Positions 39,122-48,791 of a stretch of DNA of 64,000 nt are shown here, piece after piece. Source of the stretch: Corynebacterium amycolatum SK46 (GTDB lineage Bacteria; Actinomycetota; Actinomycetes; Mycobacteriales; Mycobacteriaceae); contig NZ_ABZU01000002.1 in assembly GCF_000173655.1 (NCBI RefSeq), positions 62,001 to 126,000 on the forward strand, in the 5' to 3' direction. How positions within the stretch are numbered: the first letter of the stretch is position 1; the number at the start of each line of letters is the position of its first letter. The notes under the pieces were generated by a model. It was not told where the DNA came from. It worked only from the letters and a program-made list of their open reading frames with translations, and did not search any database. Both the position numbers and the translations under genes were made by a program.

Positions 39122-39979
39122 CTAGGCCAGGCCAGCGAGTTTTTCAGCGCGCTCGACGACATTGCGTACGAGGAAAGCGCGAGTCAGTGGGCCGACACCA
39201 CCTGGGTTCGGGGATACGTAACCGGCAATGTCCCAGACGTCATCAGCAACGTCACCGGCCAGCTTGCCGTCGACACGCGAAACTCCCACATCGAGTACAG
39301 CAGCGCCAGGCTTGACCATGTCTGCAGTAAGCATATGAGCGACACCAGCGGCTGCGATGATGACATCAGCCTGACGAGTTTCAGCGGCCAAGTCCTTGGT
39401 GCCAGTGTGGCACAGCGTCACGGTGGAGTTCTCACTGCGGCGAGTGAGCATCAGGCCGATTGGGCGACCAACGGTAACACCGCGGCCGATAACAACAACC
39501 TTGGCACCGTTGAGCTCGACGCCGAAGCGTCGCAGCAGGTGGATACAGCCGTTTGGGGTACACGGCAGTGGTGCTGGCTCGTTGAGGACCAGCTTGCCCA
39601 GGTTTACCGGGTGAAGGCCATCGGCGTCCTTCTCCGGATCGATGAGCCCCAGAATACGGTTTTCATCCAGGTGCTTCGGCAGTGGCAACTGAACAATGTA
39701 GCCAGTGCACTCCGGGCTTTCGTTCAGCTCGGTGATTACTGCCTCGAGTTCTTCCTGCGTGGTGTCAGCCGGAAGGTCACGGCGGATAGAGGCGATACCA
39801 ATCTGCTCACAGTCGCGATGCTTCATCTTGACGTAAGAGTGGCTGCCTGGATCATCACCAACCAACACGGTGGCCAGCCCCGGGGTGTAGCCGGCTTCCT
39901 TCAAACGCTCAACGCGCTTTTCCAGGTCTTCAAAGATTTCGTCTCGGTAGAGTTTGCCATCAAGCTTTGTCGCTGCCAT
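39122..39979 (-). CDS. folD: Methylenetetrahydrofolate dehydrogenase/cyclohydrolase
   Basis: Interconverts 5,10-methylene-, methenyl- and 10-formyl-THF, feeding ThyA and PurN/PurH. The 285 residues start at ATG 39979 ([20 protein letters not shown]). Seen: [29 protein letters not shown] (catalytic Lys and Tyr), [32 protein letters not shown], and [20 protein letters not shown] (NADP loop), then [17 protein letters not shown]-like ending [19 protein letters not shown] sits seven bases before the ATG, so the mRNA is probably leaderless. Confidence 0.95.
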   Translation of the reverse strand: MAATKLDGKLYRDEIFEDLEKRVERLKEAGYTPGLATVLVGDDPGSHSYVKMKHRDCEQIGIASIRRDLPADTTQEELEAVITELNESPECTGYIVQLPLPKHLDENRILGLIDPEKDADGLHPVNLGKLVLNEPAPLPCTPNGCIHLLRRFGVELNGAKVVVIGRGVTVGRPIGLMLTRRSENSTVTLCHTGTKDLAAETRQADVIIAAAGVAHMLTADMVKPGAAVLDVGVSRVDGKLAGDVADDVWDIAGYVSPNPGGVGPLTRAFLVRNVVERAEKLAGLA

Positions 39980-39986
39980 GGCATTT

Positions 39987-40015
39987 ATCTTAGGCACAGG
40001 AGCGAATAATGCCCA
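39987..40015 (-). promoter_or_regulatory. folD: Candidate leaderless promoter of folD
   Basis: On the minus strand, -35 TGGGCA (40015-40010) and -10 TAAGAT (39992-39987) are 17 bp apart, with only seven bases between -10 and the ATG. Confidence 0.5.
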
Positions 40016-40046
40016 GAAACGCCCCGTAACCGCCCTCGCCTTGACT

Positions 40047-40586
40047 CTATTTACCGCCCATAAAGCCCTGCTGACGCCAGACTTCATAAGCAGCCACTGC
40101 TGCGGCGTTGGAAAGGTTCATGCTGCGACGAGCTGGCAGCATCGGAATTCGGATTAATTGTGTAATTCGCGGATCATCGAGCACTGACTGTTCCAGCCCG
40201 GTTGGCTCCGGGCCAAAGAGCAGTACATCGGTGTTCGTGTACTCAATATCCGTGTGCCAAGTGTCAGCGTGAGCGGTAAAGGCAAAGATGCGGCACCCTT
40301 GGCTGGCAAAGGTCTCCAACGCTTGATCGATGGAATCGTGAATACGCACATCGGCCAGGTCATGGTAATCCAGCCCGGCGCGACGCAGATTCTTGTCATC
40401 GAAGTTGAACCCCAGTGGCTTGGCCAGATGCAGCATAGCTCCAGAGCCCGCACACATGCGGATAGCGTTTCCGGTGTTCGGTGGGATGACAGGCCGGTCA
40501 AAAAGCACGTGGCAGGTGTGGCTCTTAATCCAGTCTGTGGAATTGGTTGGCTCGGCGTTCGTTGGCTCGGTCGTGACGCTATTCAT
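40047..40586 (-). CDS. trmL: tRNA (cytidine(34)-2'-O)-methyltransferase TrmL
   Basis: A SPOUT-family RNA 2'-O-methyltransferase for the wobble base of tRNA-Leu. The 179-residue protein has a ~20-residue N-terminal extension with a small repeat ([12 protein letters not shown]). The core follows: [53 protein letters not shown] (cofactor loop) and [26 protein letters not shown] (trefoil knot). It lies 31 bp after the S9 peptidase and 67 bp before folD on the same strand. Confidence 0.92.
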   Translation of the reverse strand: MNSVTTEPTNAEPTNSTDWIKSHTCHVLFDRPVIPPNTGNAIRMCAGSGAMLHLAKPLGFNFDDKNLRRAGLDYHDLADVRIHDSIDQALETFASQGCRIFAFTAHADTWHTDIEYTNTDVLLFGPEPTGLEQSVLDDPRITQLIRIPMLPARRSMNLSNAAAVAAYEVWRQQGFMGGK

Positions 40587-40617
40587 TTCTTCCGTCAGTT
40601 CTTTTCCGCTGCTTCTA

Positions 40618-42582
40618 TTACTGCTCGTTGTTGGTTTCTACTGCCGCTGTCGTGGCGGGCACCGCGTCGCACACACCGTGCTCGGTGAAAAACGCGATGA
40701 TGGTCTCACCGATGAGCGCTCGGCTCCTCGGCTTCGAGAACTTATGGCCCTCTCCCTCGACCACCAGAAAATCGGTGGGCACACCGTATGCGTCCATGGC
40801 GTTGCGCATCTGACCGGACTCTCGCGGAGGCACGTTGGTATCCCACTCGCCGTGGATGAATAGGGTTGGAACCTTCATTTCCTCCGCACGGTGCAGCGGC
40901 GAGATATCGCGCAGGAGCTCAGCATCCTGGTACGGGTAGCCGTATCGGGGGAACGCGGCCTGCGCCAACCAGGGCTCGGTGGATTGGTAGTAGGTTTCAA
41001 AACTTGTCATTCCGCAGGCATCGACGATGGCCGCAAACTGATCCGGGTACCACGCCGAGGCCAACAGCGACATAAAGCCACCGTAGGATCGCCCGCCCAG
41101 CGCAATGCGTTCTGGGTCCGCCAACCCGGCATCGACTAGGAAGGCACGCGCCGCTGAGATATCCGCAATAGCGGCAAAGCGTCCATAGCGGTCGCCCGCG
41201 TGCTCGAATGACCTACCGGACCCCGAGGAACCGCGCACATTAGGGGTGAACACCACGAAGCCCGCCTCCACAATGCTGGCTAGAACATCGTGGTGGATGG
41301 GTTTCGCCTGCAGTTCTGGTCCGCCGTGGATGTGGATGAAAGCCGGCGGTAGTGCGTTTCCGAAAACGTCATTAGAACTATTGCGCACCGACTCTGGAAG
41401 GTAGAGCCAACCAGACAGTTCCAACCCATCGCGGGAGACAAAGTAGACCAGCTCTGGGGCCGGCATGGTCTCCAGATTCTTCTCTTCCAGAGCCAAAATC
41501 CGTTCGGTGCGTTCCATATCCAATGGCTCAATGACACCACCGATATTGCGCAGAATCTCCACCGTTGGCGCAAGGCCTGGTCCTTCTACTGTCAGGGAGA
41601 TCAGCTCACCATCACCGGAGATTGACAGCTCGCGCGCAACCATGCCTGGCAATTCGACATTCCGGCGCACCATCACCCGCATGTCGTCAGTCTGCGGGTG
41701 AAGACCAAGGGTAAGCACCTCAAGCGTGCTGACCCCACCGCTATTCCACAGCACAGCCGCAGTGGAGGAATCCTCACTAATGACGAATTCTTCGACGTCT
41801 TGATCCGGATTGCCAATGAACTCCTCGACATCAACTTCGATGCCGATCTTCATATCCAAAATCTCCGCTGCGGTCGATTCCGCTGTGCGCGGCTCAGTAG
41901 TGCTGATACCGCTATCGGGAGTAATACCCAGACGCAGGATTCGACGCTGTTCCGCGCCATGATCTGAGAGTACGAATGCGGTCAGCTTCTCCTGCCCCGG
42001 ATGCGCCAATAAGACACCGGCATCCGTGGTGGAGCCGGGGTCTGATGGCAACAACGGCTGCCACTGCTGCCCCGGCCCGACCAGCAGTAGCTCACGGTGG
42101 CCTCGCGGTCCCACCCGCACGAGGCCAAACCCACCTTCAGCCGCTACCAGCTGGCTGTCGGTGCGTTTATCAATGACCTCATACTTTGAGTTCGTCGGAT
42201 TGACCAAACGCGCATAGTTAATGCCCTGGGCATCGACCGCGTTCATCGCTAGGAGATCATTATCCCATTCCACCAGTGTGGCGCGCATATCCGCATCCAT
42301 ACGCAGGGGGCGGGCACCGCCGACCTCCGGATCGGTGGATACCAGCCAGGTCTGCAGTCGCTCCGTACCGTACGGAGAGACCTCGCAGGCGATCCACTTT
42401 CCATCCGGGGAGTGCAGCACCCTGGTAACCGGGCCTTCCACCGGCAGTTTCACGGGGCGCTCCGCCCCTAGCCCCTCCGGAGTAATCTCCTGCTGTACCG
42501 CACGCGGGTAGCCGCTATCGCGGACAATAAAGGCGATTGCACTCCCATCCGGTGCTAACGAGGATTCATAGGTCTGGCGCAT
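40618..42582 (-). CDS. S9 family serine peptidase (prolyl oligopeptidase/acylaminoacyl peptidase type)
   Basis: A 654-residue cytoplasmic peptidase. Residues ~1-390 form the beta-propeller (for example PDGSAIAFIVRDSGYPRAVQQE and SPDGKWIACEVSPYGTERLQ). The C-terminal alpha/beta-hydrolase domain has HIHGGPELQAKP (oxyanion region), IALGGRSYGGFMSLLASA with the nucleophile Ser, HGEWDTNVPPRES with Asp, and VEGEGHKFSKP with His. Such enzymes cleave short peptides; the exact specificity is unknown. It starts 18 bp after the dnaE2 stop, without a clear ribosome site, suggesting coupling to dnaE2. Confidence 0.88.
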   Translation of the reverse strand: MRQTYESSLAPDGSAIAFIVRDSGYPRAVQQEITPEGLGAERPVKLPVEGPVTRVLHSPDGKWIACEVSPYGTERLQTWLVSTDPEVGGARPLRMDADMRATLVEWDNDLLAMNAVDAQGINYARLVNPTNSKYEVIDKRTDSQLVAAEGGFGLVRVGPRGHRELLLVGPGQQWQPLLPSDPGSTTDAGVLLAHPGQEKLTAFVLSDHGAEQRRILRLGITPDSGISTTEPRTAESTAAEILDMKIGIEVDVEEFIGNPDQDVEEFVISEDSSTAAVLWNSGGVSTLEVLTLGLHPQTDDMRVMVRRNVELPGMVARELSISGDGELISLTVEGPGLAPTVEILRNIGGVIEPLDMERTERILALEEKNLETMPAPELVYFVSRDGLELSGWLYLPESVRNSSNDVFGNALPPAFIHIHGGPELQAKPIHHDVLASIVEAGFVVFTPNVRGSSGSGRSFEHAGDRYGRFAAIADISAARAFLVDAGLADPERIALGGRSYGGFMSLLASAWYPDQFAAIVDACGMTSFETYYQSTEPWLAQAAFPRYGYPYQDAELLRDISPLHRAEEMKVPTLFIHGEWDTNVPPRESGQMRNAMDAYGVPTDFLVVEGEGHKFSKPRSRALIGETIIAFFTEHGVCDAVPATTAAVETNNEQ

Positions 42583-42600
42583 GACAATCCATTCTAGTAG

Positions 42601-45600
42601 TCAGCGAAAATCTCTACTTCGACCTGCCACCACCGGCCGCCCCAGAGCCTCGGACATATCCACCAGACGATCGGCCACGATTGTCACCGCACCAGAGGCT
42701 GTCTGCGCGATACCGCGCACCACCATCGCCCGCGAATTCACCGCTACCGGCCGAAATCGATTCCACAGCCCCGGTGTACACAGCACATTCACCAGCCCAG
42801 TTTCGTCCTCCATTCCCAAAAATGTCACTCCGCCAGCGGTCCCCGGACGTTGCCTATGCGTCACGACTCCCGCCACTTCTACTCGTGTTCCGTCGGGCAC
42901 TGCTTTCAGTTCCGCCGCAGGCACCACTCCACGTTCCTGCAGGTCTTCTCGCAACGCGGCCACCGGGTACTGCCCCGGGGTCACTCCCGTTGCCATCAAA
43001 TCGGCAGCTGCCAGCTCAAACTCCGTCATGCCGGGCAACGCAGGTGCGTCGGCAAGCGTGAGCCCCGGCAGCATGCCCTCACTTTCCGTCGCCGCCACGC
43101 CCGCCGCCCACAGTGCTTGACGACGGTCAATCCCCAGCGACCCAAGTGCTCCTGCGCGCGCCAGTGCTTCCATGTGCCCAACACCCAGCCGAGCTCTGCG
43201 GGCGACATCTGCTGCGTTGACAAATGGCCGTGCTGCCACGATACGTTCCGCCACGTCATTGCCCACACCGGCAATGGCGCCGAGCCCCAAACGAATACGC
43301 CCATCGATGACGCTGGCTTCCACGCCCGAAAGTGCGATATCCGGACCATCGCAGCCGATACCGTGCCGGCGGGCATCGGCAATCAACGACTGCGGAGAGT
43401 AAAACCCCATGGGCTGGGCACGGAGCAACGCGACACAGAACTCCGCCGGATAGTGGTACTTAAACCAGGCCGAGAAATACACCAAGGAGGCAAACGACTG
43501 CGCGTGTGATTCCGGGAAACCGTAGGCGGCAAAGGCCACTATCTTGTTCCACAGTTGTTCCCCAACATCCTCATCAATGCCACTGGTGCGCTCTAGCCCA
43601 GCCAGAAAACGGGCATGGAGCGCTTCCATTTTGGCCACTGAGCGTTTCGACCCCATAGCGCGGCGCAGCGAGTCCGCTTCCGCCCCACTGAAACCCGCCG
43701 CATCGACGGCCATTTGCATCAGCTGCTCTTGAAATAGCGGAATGCCCAGTGTCTTCCCGAGGGACTTCTCCAACACCGGATGCTCATAGGTCACCGGTTC
43801 AAGTCCATTTCGGCGGCGAATGTAGGGGTGCACGCTACCGCCTTGAATGGGGCCTGGGCGAATGAGCGCCACCTCCACCACCAAATCAAAGAACTCCCTC
43901 GGCTTCAGTCGGGGCAAGGTGGCCAGCTGCGCGCGCGATTCCACCTGAAACACGCCCACCGCGTCCGCGCGTGCCAACATCTCGTAAACCTCCGGTTCAG
44001 CGACATCAATCTCCCACAGGTTCACTCGGCGCCCATGCTGTTCATAGACCAAGTCAATGCAATGGTGGATGGCCTCCAGCATTCCGAGGCCAAGCAGATC
44101 GAACTTCACCAGCCCCGCAGCCGCACAGTCATCCTTATCCCACTGCACTACTGAGCGACCTTCCATGCGTGCCCATTCCACTGGCACGACATCCGCAATC
44201 GGCCGATCACAAATCACCATTCCGCCAGAGTGAATGCCTAAATGACGAGGCTGCCCACGGAGCTGCTCCGCCAGTTGCCGCACCGGCTCTGTCGGACACG
44301 CTTCCCGGTCTCTGACCCACGCATCAATAACGCCCGGCGAGTACCCCAACACCCGCGCCGCATCGCGCAATGCGCCGCGCCGCCGGTAGGTAATAACGTT
44401 GGCTACCTGCGCGGCGTTGTCACGACCATATTTTTCATAGACGTACTGAATGACCTCTTCCCTACGGCCGGATTCAATATCTACATCGATATCCGGCGGC
44501 CCATCCCGTTCTGGCGACAAAAACCTCTCGAACAATAGCCCGGCACTAATGGGGTCAACATTGGTGATCCCCAGCGCAAAACACACCACCGAGTTAGCGG
44601 CCGAACCGCGCCCCTGCGCCAGAATTCCCGTCCGACGGCAGAATTCACAGATGTCGTGCACGATGAGGAAGTAGCCCGGAAAACCCAGCTCTCGAATCAC
44701 AGTCAGCTCATTCTCTAACTGCGCCCATGCCCGCGCTTGCACGGAGCCGTCCCCCGCTCCATCTACCGGACCATACCTCCGCCGCGCCCCTGCACGAGCA
44801 ATTTCCCGCAGCCATGAGTCCTCATCGTGGCCCGCAGGAACCTCCCAGCGAGGCAGCTCAGGCGCAATGAGATCAAGTGTAAAAGCACACTCACCTGCAA
44901 TGTCCTGTGTTGTCTGCACCACCTGTGCCCCCAGATACCGTGTTGCCGCCGATAGCTCCTCCCACGACCGCAACCAAGCTCCGCCTGCGGGCTCCAACCG
45001 TGACTCAAACCCGTCTAGGTCCTCCCGCACAGCAAGGGCCTGCTTCGCCCCGGCCAACCGGCTTGCCGCAGGCGAGGCCGCCGTCGCAGCAGAGGAAACC
45101 ACCTCCCGCAGGCCATACTTCACAGCTGCGGTCGAAATCTCCTCCGCATCATCGGCCGCCTGTGCGGTGGGGCTCACGCGGTGCTCGAGCGCCACGTTCT
45201 CCGCACCGAAGGCCGCAATGAGCATTTCCAAGTCGCCGACCCAGCTGACGTCGGCAAGCACCTGCCAGAAACCGCCTGCAGCCTCCCCCAACTCTGGCAG
45301 CGAGGGATAGCGGACGACGGACTTCTCCCCTGCCGACATATGCGCATCACACAGCGTGTGACTCAGGCGCCGATAGCCCTCGGGCCCCCGCCCCAGCACT
45401 GTGAGGGGCCGCTGCGGAAGCCCCAACTCCGCGCCGATGATGGTGGCGATACCAGCCTCCGCTGCAGCCTCGGCAAAACGAGCGATTCCATAGAAACCAT
45501 CGCGATCTGCCAGCCCCAACACGTTTAACCCCAAACGCGCAGCCTCGGACACCAATTCTTCCGGATCTGATGCGCCATGCAGGAACGAATAGCTCGAACG

Positions 45601-45840
45601 ACAGTGCAATTCCGCCTTAATGTGCGCAGGCGAAAACGACACACTACCCCTGCCACCAGCACCGCTTTCCGGAGCCCCAAAAGCCCCAACGATGGAATCT
45701 GACAGCCGCCCCCGCCAGCCATTAAAGCTGCCATTAGGCTGTAGTTTTCCTGAAAATTTACCCGATAGAATACGCTCAATCCGCGACCAGCTCAGTGGCC
45801 GGCCGGACTGCTCCGACTGTCCGTCCGAGATGTTTTCCAT
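42601..45840 (-). CDS. dnaE2: Error-prone DNA polymerase III alpha subunit DnaE2
   Basis: The translesion polymerase of the actinobacterial mutasome. At 1079 residues it is shorter than the replicative DnaE1. The PHP domain appears at about 70-300 (AELHCRSSYSFLHGASDPEELVSEA). The polymerase core has LAQGRGSAANSVVCFALGITNVDP and GPPDIDVDIESGRREEVIQYVYEKYG (catalytic Asp residues), then IHSGGMVICDRP and GFPESHAQSFASLVYFSAW. A helix-hairpin-helix region and an OB-fold (VEVAGVVTHRQRPGTAGGVTFLGMEDETG) end the protein. It works with ImuB and ImuA', encoded 5 kb away. A LexA-like box lies 34 bp upstream. Confidence 0.95.
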   Translation of the reverse strand: MENISDGQSEQSGRPLSWSRIERILSGKFSGKLQPNGSFNGWRGRLSDSIVGAFGAPESGAGGRGSVSFSPAHIKAELHCRSSYSFLHGASDPEELVSEAARLGLNVLGLADRDGFYGIARFAEAAAEAGIATIIGAELGLPQRPLTVLGRGPEGYRRLSHTLCDAHMSAGEKSVVRYPSLPELGEAAGGFWQVLADVSWVGDLEMLIAAFGAENVALEHRVSPTAQAADDAEEISTAAVKYGLREVVSSAATAASPAASRLAGAKQALAVREDLDGFESRLEPAGGAWLRSWEELSAATRYLGAQVVQTTQDIAGECAFTLDLIAPELPRWEVPAGHDEDSWLREIARAGARRRYGPVDGAGDGSVQARAWAQLENELTVIRELGFPGYFLIVHDICEFCRRTGILAQGRGSAANSVVCFALGITNVDPISAGLLFERFLSPERDGPPDIDVDIESGRREEVIQYVYEKYGRDNAAQVANVITYRRRGALRDAARVLGYSPGVIDAWVRDREACPTEPVRQLAEQLRGQPRHLGIHSGGMVICDRPIADVVPVEWARMEGRSVVQWDKDDCAAAGLVKFDLLGLGMLEAIHHCIDLVYEQHGRRVNLWEIDVAEPEVYEMLARADAVGVFQVESRAQLATLPRLKPREFFDLVVEVALIRPGPIQGGSVHPYIRRRNGLEPVTYEHPVLEKSLGKTLGIPLFQEQLMQMAVDAAGFSGAEADSLRRAMGSKRSVAKMEALHARFLAGLERTSGIDEDVGEQLWNKIVAFAAYGFPESHAQSFASLVYFSAWFKYHYPAEFCVALLRAQPMGFYSPQSLIADARRHGIGCDGPDIALSGVEASVIDGRIRLGLGAIAGVGNDVAERIVAARPFVNAADVARRARLGVGHMEALARAGALGSLGIDRRQALWAAGVAATESEGMLPGLTLADAPALPGMTEFELAAADLMATGVTPGQYPVAALREDLQERGVVPAAELKAVPDGTRVEVAGVVTHRQRPGTAGGVTFLGMEDETGLVNVLCTPGLWNRFRPVAVNSRAMVVRGIAQTASGAVTIVADRLVDMSEALGRPVVAGRSRDFR

Positions 45841-45873
45841 GCCACGAACATTAACCTACCCTCCGGACTTCAT

Positions 45874-45889
45874 TCAAACGTATTTTCGA
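45874..45889. promoter_or_regulatory. Candidate LexA (SOS) box upstream of dnaE2
   Basis: TCAAAC-gtat-TTTCGA matches the actinobacterial SOS box TCGAAC-N4-GTTCGA at ten of twelve positions, 34 bp before the dnaE2 start. Confidence 0.65.
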
Positions 45890-46018
45890 TTAGCATCTAC
45901 ATTGGAAACCACCCCCGAGACGCATCCGTAAGTCACACCTCAGCCACGGCCGACCGTTTAGGCTGAAGTTTAATTTTCGGCACTACCTGGGCAAGTGCTA
46001 GCCTTAACCCCAGAATTA

Positions 46019-46034
46019 AAGACAGCTTGGTCTA
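46019..46034. promoter_or_regulatory. McbR-type operator upstream of metQNI
   Basis: AAGAC-agcttg-GTCTA differs from TAGAC-N6-GTCTA at one position and shares its spacer with the metY site. It is nested in a wider inverted repeat AAGACAG...CTGTCTT (46019-46044). Confidence 0.75.
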
Positions 46035-46088
46035 GTTCTGTCTTAAAACTTCAGCTAACAAATCCCATTAAATTAAGGAGACCCCTCA

Positions 46089-46955
46089 ATGAACCTCAAG
46101 CGTTTTTCCGCCGGTGTGCTTACCGTTGCGTTCGCCGCAACCGGCCTTACTGCCTGCGGCAGCTCGGATGATGCCATTCGCATCGGCACCACGGATGCCG
46201 GCAAAAAGGCCTGGACCGTTTTCGAGCAGAAGGCCTCTGAACAGGGCATTGAGCTGAATGTTCAGCCCTTCTCGGATTACCAGACTCCGAACCGCGCCCT
46301 CGATGAGGGCCAGCTCGATGTCAACCTCTTCCAGCACATCAAGTTCCTGGCTGAGTACAACGTCGGCGCGAAGTCGGACCTGACTCCGATTGGTTCGACC
46401 GAGATTGTCCCGCTGGCTCTGTTCTGGAAGGACCACAAGTCGGTTGATGAGCTGAAGAAGGGCGCCGAGGTCGCTATCCCGAACGACCCATCCAACCAGG
46501 GACGCGCGATTAACGTGCTGGTTCAAGCTGGTCTGCTGAAGCTGAAGCAGGATGACCTGCTGACTCCGTCTCCGGCCGACATCGACGAGGCCGCCTCCAC
46601 GGTCAAGGTTCTGCCGGTGGATGCCGCTCAGACTCCGGCCGCCTACGGCGAGGGCAAGCCCGCCATTATCAATAACTCCTTCCTGGACCGCGCTGGCATC
46701 GACCCGAATACCGCCATCTTCCAGGATGACCCGAACTCCACGGAGGCAGAGCCGTACATCAACGTCTTTGTCACCAAGGCTGAAAACGCCGATGACCCGA
46801 AGTACGCGGAGCTCTCCAAGATCTGGCACTCCAAGGAGGTCCAGGACGCAGTCGCGGAGGACTCCAAGGGTACTTCCGTTCCGGTCGACCGTCCGGCGAA
46901 GGAGCTGCAGGATATTCTGGCTCGCGTCGAAAAGCAGCAGCGCGAGCAGAACTAA
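46089..46955 (+). CDS. metQ: Methionine ABC transporter substrate-binding lipoprotein
   Basis: The NlpA/MetQ-family receptor capturing D/L-methionine outside the membrane. The 288-residue precursor has a lipoprotein signal with lipobox LTAC (C22). The mature part shows IRIGTTDAGKKAWTVFEQKASEQGIEL, DEGQLDVNLFQHIKFLAEYN and AIPNDPSNQGRAINVLVQAGLL, hallmarks of MetQ. AAGGAG precedes the ATG. metN and metI follow, and a McbR-like operator precedes the operon, tying import to methionine status. Confidence 0.95.
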   Translation: MNLKRFSAGVLTVAFAATGLTACGSSDDAIRIGTTDAGKKAWTVFEQKASEQGIELNVQPFSDYQTPNRALDEGQLDVNLFQHIKFLAEYNVGAKSDLTPIGSTEIVPLALFWKDHKSVDELKKGAEVAIPNDPSNQGRAINVLVQAGLLKLKQDDLLTPSPADIDEAASTVKVLPVDAAQTPAAYGEGKPAIINNSFLDRAGIDPNTAIFQDDPNSTEAEPYINVFVTKAENADDPKYAELSKIWHSKEVQDAVAEDSKGTSVPVDRPAKELQDILARVEKQQREQN

Positions 46956-47019
46956 CGCCACTGCCACCTAAGCACCGCCCAACACCAGGGAACACAGACC
47001 AAGGGGCACTGATTCACTC

Positions 47020-48069
47020 GTGACCAATAAGGGAACGAAGCTCGAATTCCGCGAGCTGAACAAGCAATTCGGCGACGTCACCGCGCTCGCCGACATCAAC
47101 CTAACCGTTGAACCCGGCGAAATCCTCGGCGTCATCGGTTATTCCGGCGCTGGTAAATCAACGCTCATCCGTATGATTAACGGCCTGGAAAAGCCAACCT
47201 CCGGCCAGGTTTTGCTGGATGACACCGACATCGTCGGCATCTCCGAGCGCCAGCTACGGGGTCTGCGCCGCAATATCGGCATGATTTTCCAGCACTTCAA
47301 CCTCTTCCATTCGCGCAACGCGATTCGCAACGTTGAATACCCGCTGGAACTGGCCGGCATGCCGAAGGCCAAGCGCCGCGCTCGCGCCCAGGAGCTGCTG
47401 GAGTTCGTCGGTCTCGGCGACAAGGCAGAGTCCTTCCCCGAGCAGCTCTCGGGTGGACAGAAGCAGCGTGTCGGCATCGCCCGTGCGCTCGCCACCGAAC
47501 CGACGCTCTTGCTTGCCGACGAAGCCACCTCGGCGCTCGACCCGGAAACTACTTCCGGCGTCCTGGACCTGCTGCGCCGCATCAATCGCGAAATGGGTGT
47601 CACTATCGTGCTGATTACACACGACATGTCGGTTGTACGCGGTATCGCTGACCGCATGGCCATCATGGAGCAGGGCCGAATCGTCGAAACCGGTACGGTC
47701 CACCAGGTCTTTGCCAATCCCAAGACTGAGGTTGGCCGCCGCTTCGCCACCACCGCACTGCGCGATGTTCCCATTGGCCGTGAACGCGATTCGGTGAATC
47801 AGTCTGCCGAGAGCGCAGCGGCTCGCCTGGTCACCATCACTATCAATGACGGTGTTGACCTCGGTGCCCTGGCACAGGCCACTAGTGCCCACGGTGTCGC
47901 CGCCTCGGTGGCACACGGCGCAGTCGCCAATGTGCAGGCGAAGTCCTACGGTCGCCTTACTTTGCGGTTGACTCCGCTGACAGGTGATTCCGCCTCGGAT
48001 TCCTCTGATTTCGATGCCGCCATTGCTGCTATTTCCGAACTGACACAGGTAGAGGAGCTTGCATCATGA
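47020..48069 (+). CDS. metN: Methionine ABC transporter ATPase
   Basis: The energising subunit of MetQNI. GTG start at 47020; AAGGGG lies somewhat far upstream. The 349 residues contain VIGYSGAGKSTLIRMINGL (Walker A), Q-loop IFQHFNLFHSRN, SGGQKQRVGIARAL (signature), LLADEATSALDPET (Walker B) and ITHDMSV (switch His). Residues ~260-349 form a C-terminal NIL domain (RLVTITINDGVDLGALAQATSAHGV), the allosteric methionine sensor that inhibits transport when the amino acid is abundant. It overlaps metI by four bases. Confidence 0.95.
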   Translation: MTNKGTKLEFRELNKQFGDVTALADINLTVEPGEILGVIGYSGAGKSTLIRMINGLEKPTSGQVLLDDTDIVGISERQLRGLRRNIGMIFQHFNLFHSRNAIRNVEYPLELAGMPKAKRRARAQELLEFVGLGDKAESFPEQLSGGQKQRVGIARALATEPTLLLADEATSALDPETTSGVLDLLRRINREMGVTIVLITHDMSVVRGIADRMAIMEQGRIVETGTVHQVFANPKTEVGRRFATTALRDVPIGRERDSVNQSAESAAARLVTITINDGVDLGALAQATSAHGVAASVAHGAVANVQAKSYGRLTLRLTPLTGDSASDSSDFDAAIAAISELTQVEELAS

Positions 48070-48767
48070 TCGGTCTCTTAAACTCTCTGCCATCGGTGAG
48101 TGGCAAGGACACCGACTGGGATAGCCTCGGCCCGATGCTGGGCGAGGCATTCGGCCAGACGCTCTACATGGTCTGTGTCGCCATGCTGATTGGCGGTGTC
48201 GCAGGTCTGGCAATCGGCGTGCTGCTCTACACCACCCGCGATGGTGGCGTACTGCGCAACAAGTTTGTCTACCAGGTCCTCAATGTCCTGATTAACTTTG
48301 TCCGCCCAATCCCGTTCATCATCTTGGTTACAGCCATCGGCCCACTGACAAAGAACGTGGTCGGCACCACGATCGGCACCGAAGCCGCAGTGTTCGTCAT
48401 GTCGATTGCCGCCACCTTCGCCATCGCGCGCCTGGTGGAGCAGAACTTGATGTCCATCGACCCCGGCGTGATTGAGGCCGCCCGTGCGATGGGCGCAAGT
48501 CCGTGGCGCATCATCCGCACGGTCGTCGTGCCGGAGGCACTGGGCCCGCTGGTACTGGGCTACACCTTCGCATTCATCGCCGTGGTCGATATGTCGGCTA
48601 TGGCCGGCTACATCGGCGGCGGCGGACTGGGCAACTTCGCAATCACCTACGGCTACCAGGCATTCGACTGGAACGTCACCCTGGTGACGACCCTGGTCAT
48701 CATCTTCATCGTCCAGTTGGCGCAGATCTTCGGCAACTGGCTCTCCAAGAAGATTATGCGCAGGTAG
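48066..48767 (+). CDS. metI: Methionine ABC transporter permease
   Basis: A 233-residue inner-membrane subunit with about five helices. The ABC permease EAA loop reads GVIEAARAMGASPWRIIRTVVVPEALGPLV, contacting MetN. NFVRPIPFIILVTAIGPLTKNVVGTTIGTEAAVFV is typical of MetI. The start ATG overlaps the metN stop (ATGA), so the genes are translationally coupled. Its stop is followed after 24 bp by the convergent sucrase/ferredoxin-like gene. Confidence 0.95.
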   Translation: MIGLLNSLPSVSGKDTDWDSLGPMLGEAFGQTLYMVCVAMLIGGVAGLAIGVLLYTTRDGGVLRNKFVYQVLNVLINFVRPIPFIILVTAIGPLTKNVVGTTIGTEAAVFVMSIAATFAIARLVEQNLMSIDPGVIEAARAMGASPWRIIRTVVVPEALGPLVLGYTFAFIAVVDMSAMAGYIGGGGLGNFAITYGYQAFDWNVTLVTTLVIIFIVQLAQIFGNWLSKKIMRR

Positions 48768-48791
48768 CCACGCACATTAGCTAGTCACTAG

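Noticed and set aside
45930-46015. DtxR/iron box
   Set aside because: TTAGGCTGAAGTTTAA and TAGCCTTAACC match the consensus only in part and without symmetry.
48771-48790. AGCTAGT-C-ACTAGCT inverted repeat after metI as a terminator
   Set aside because: The stem is AT/GC mixed and short, with no T-run on either strand.
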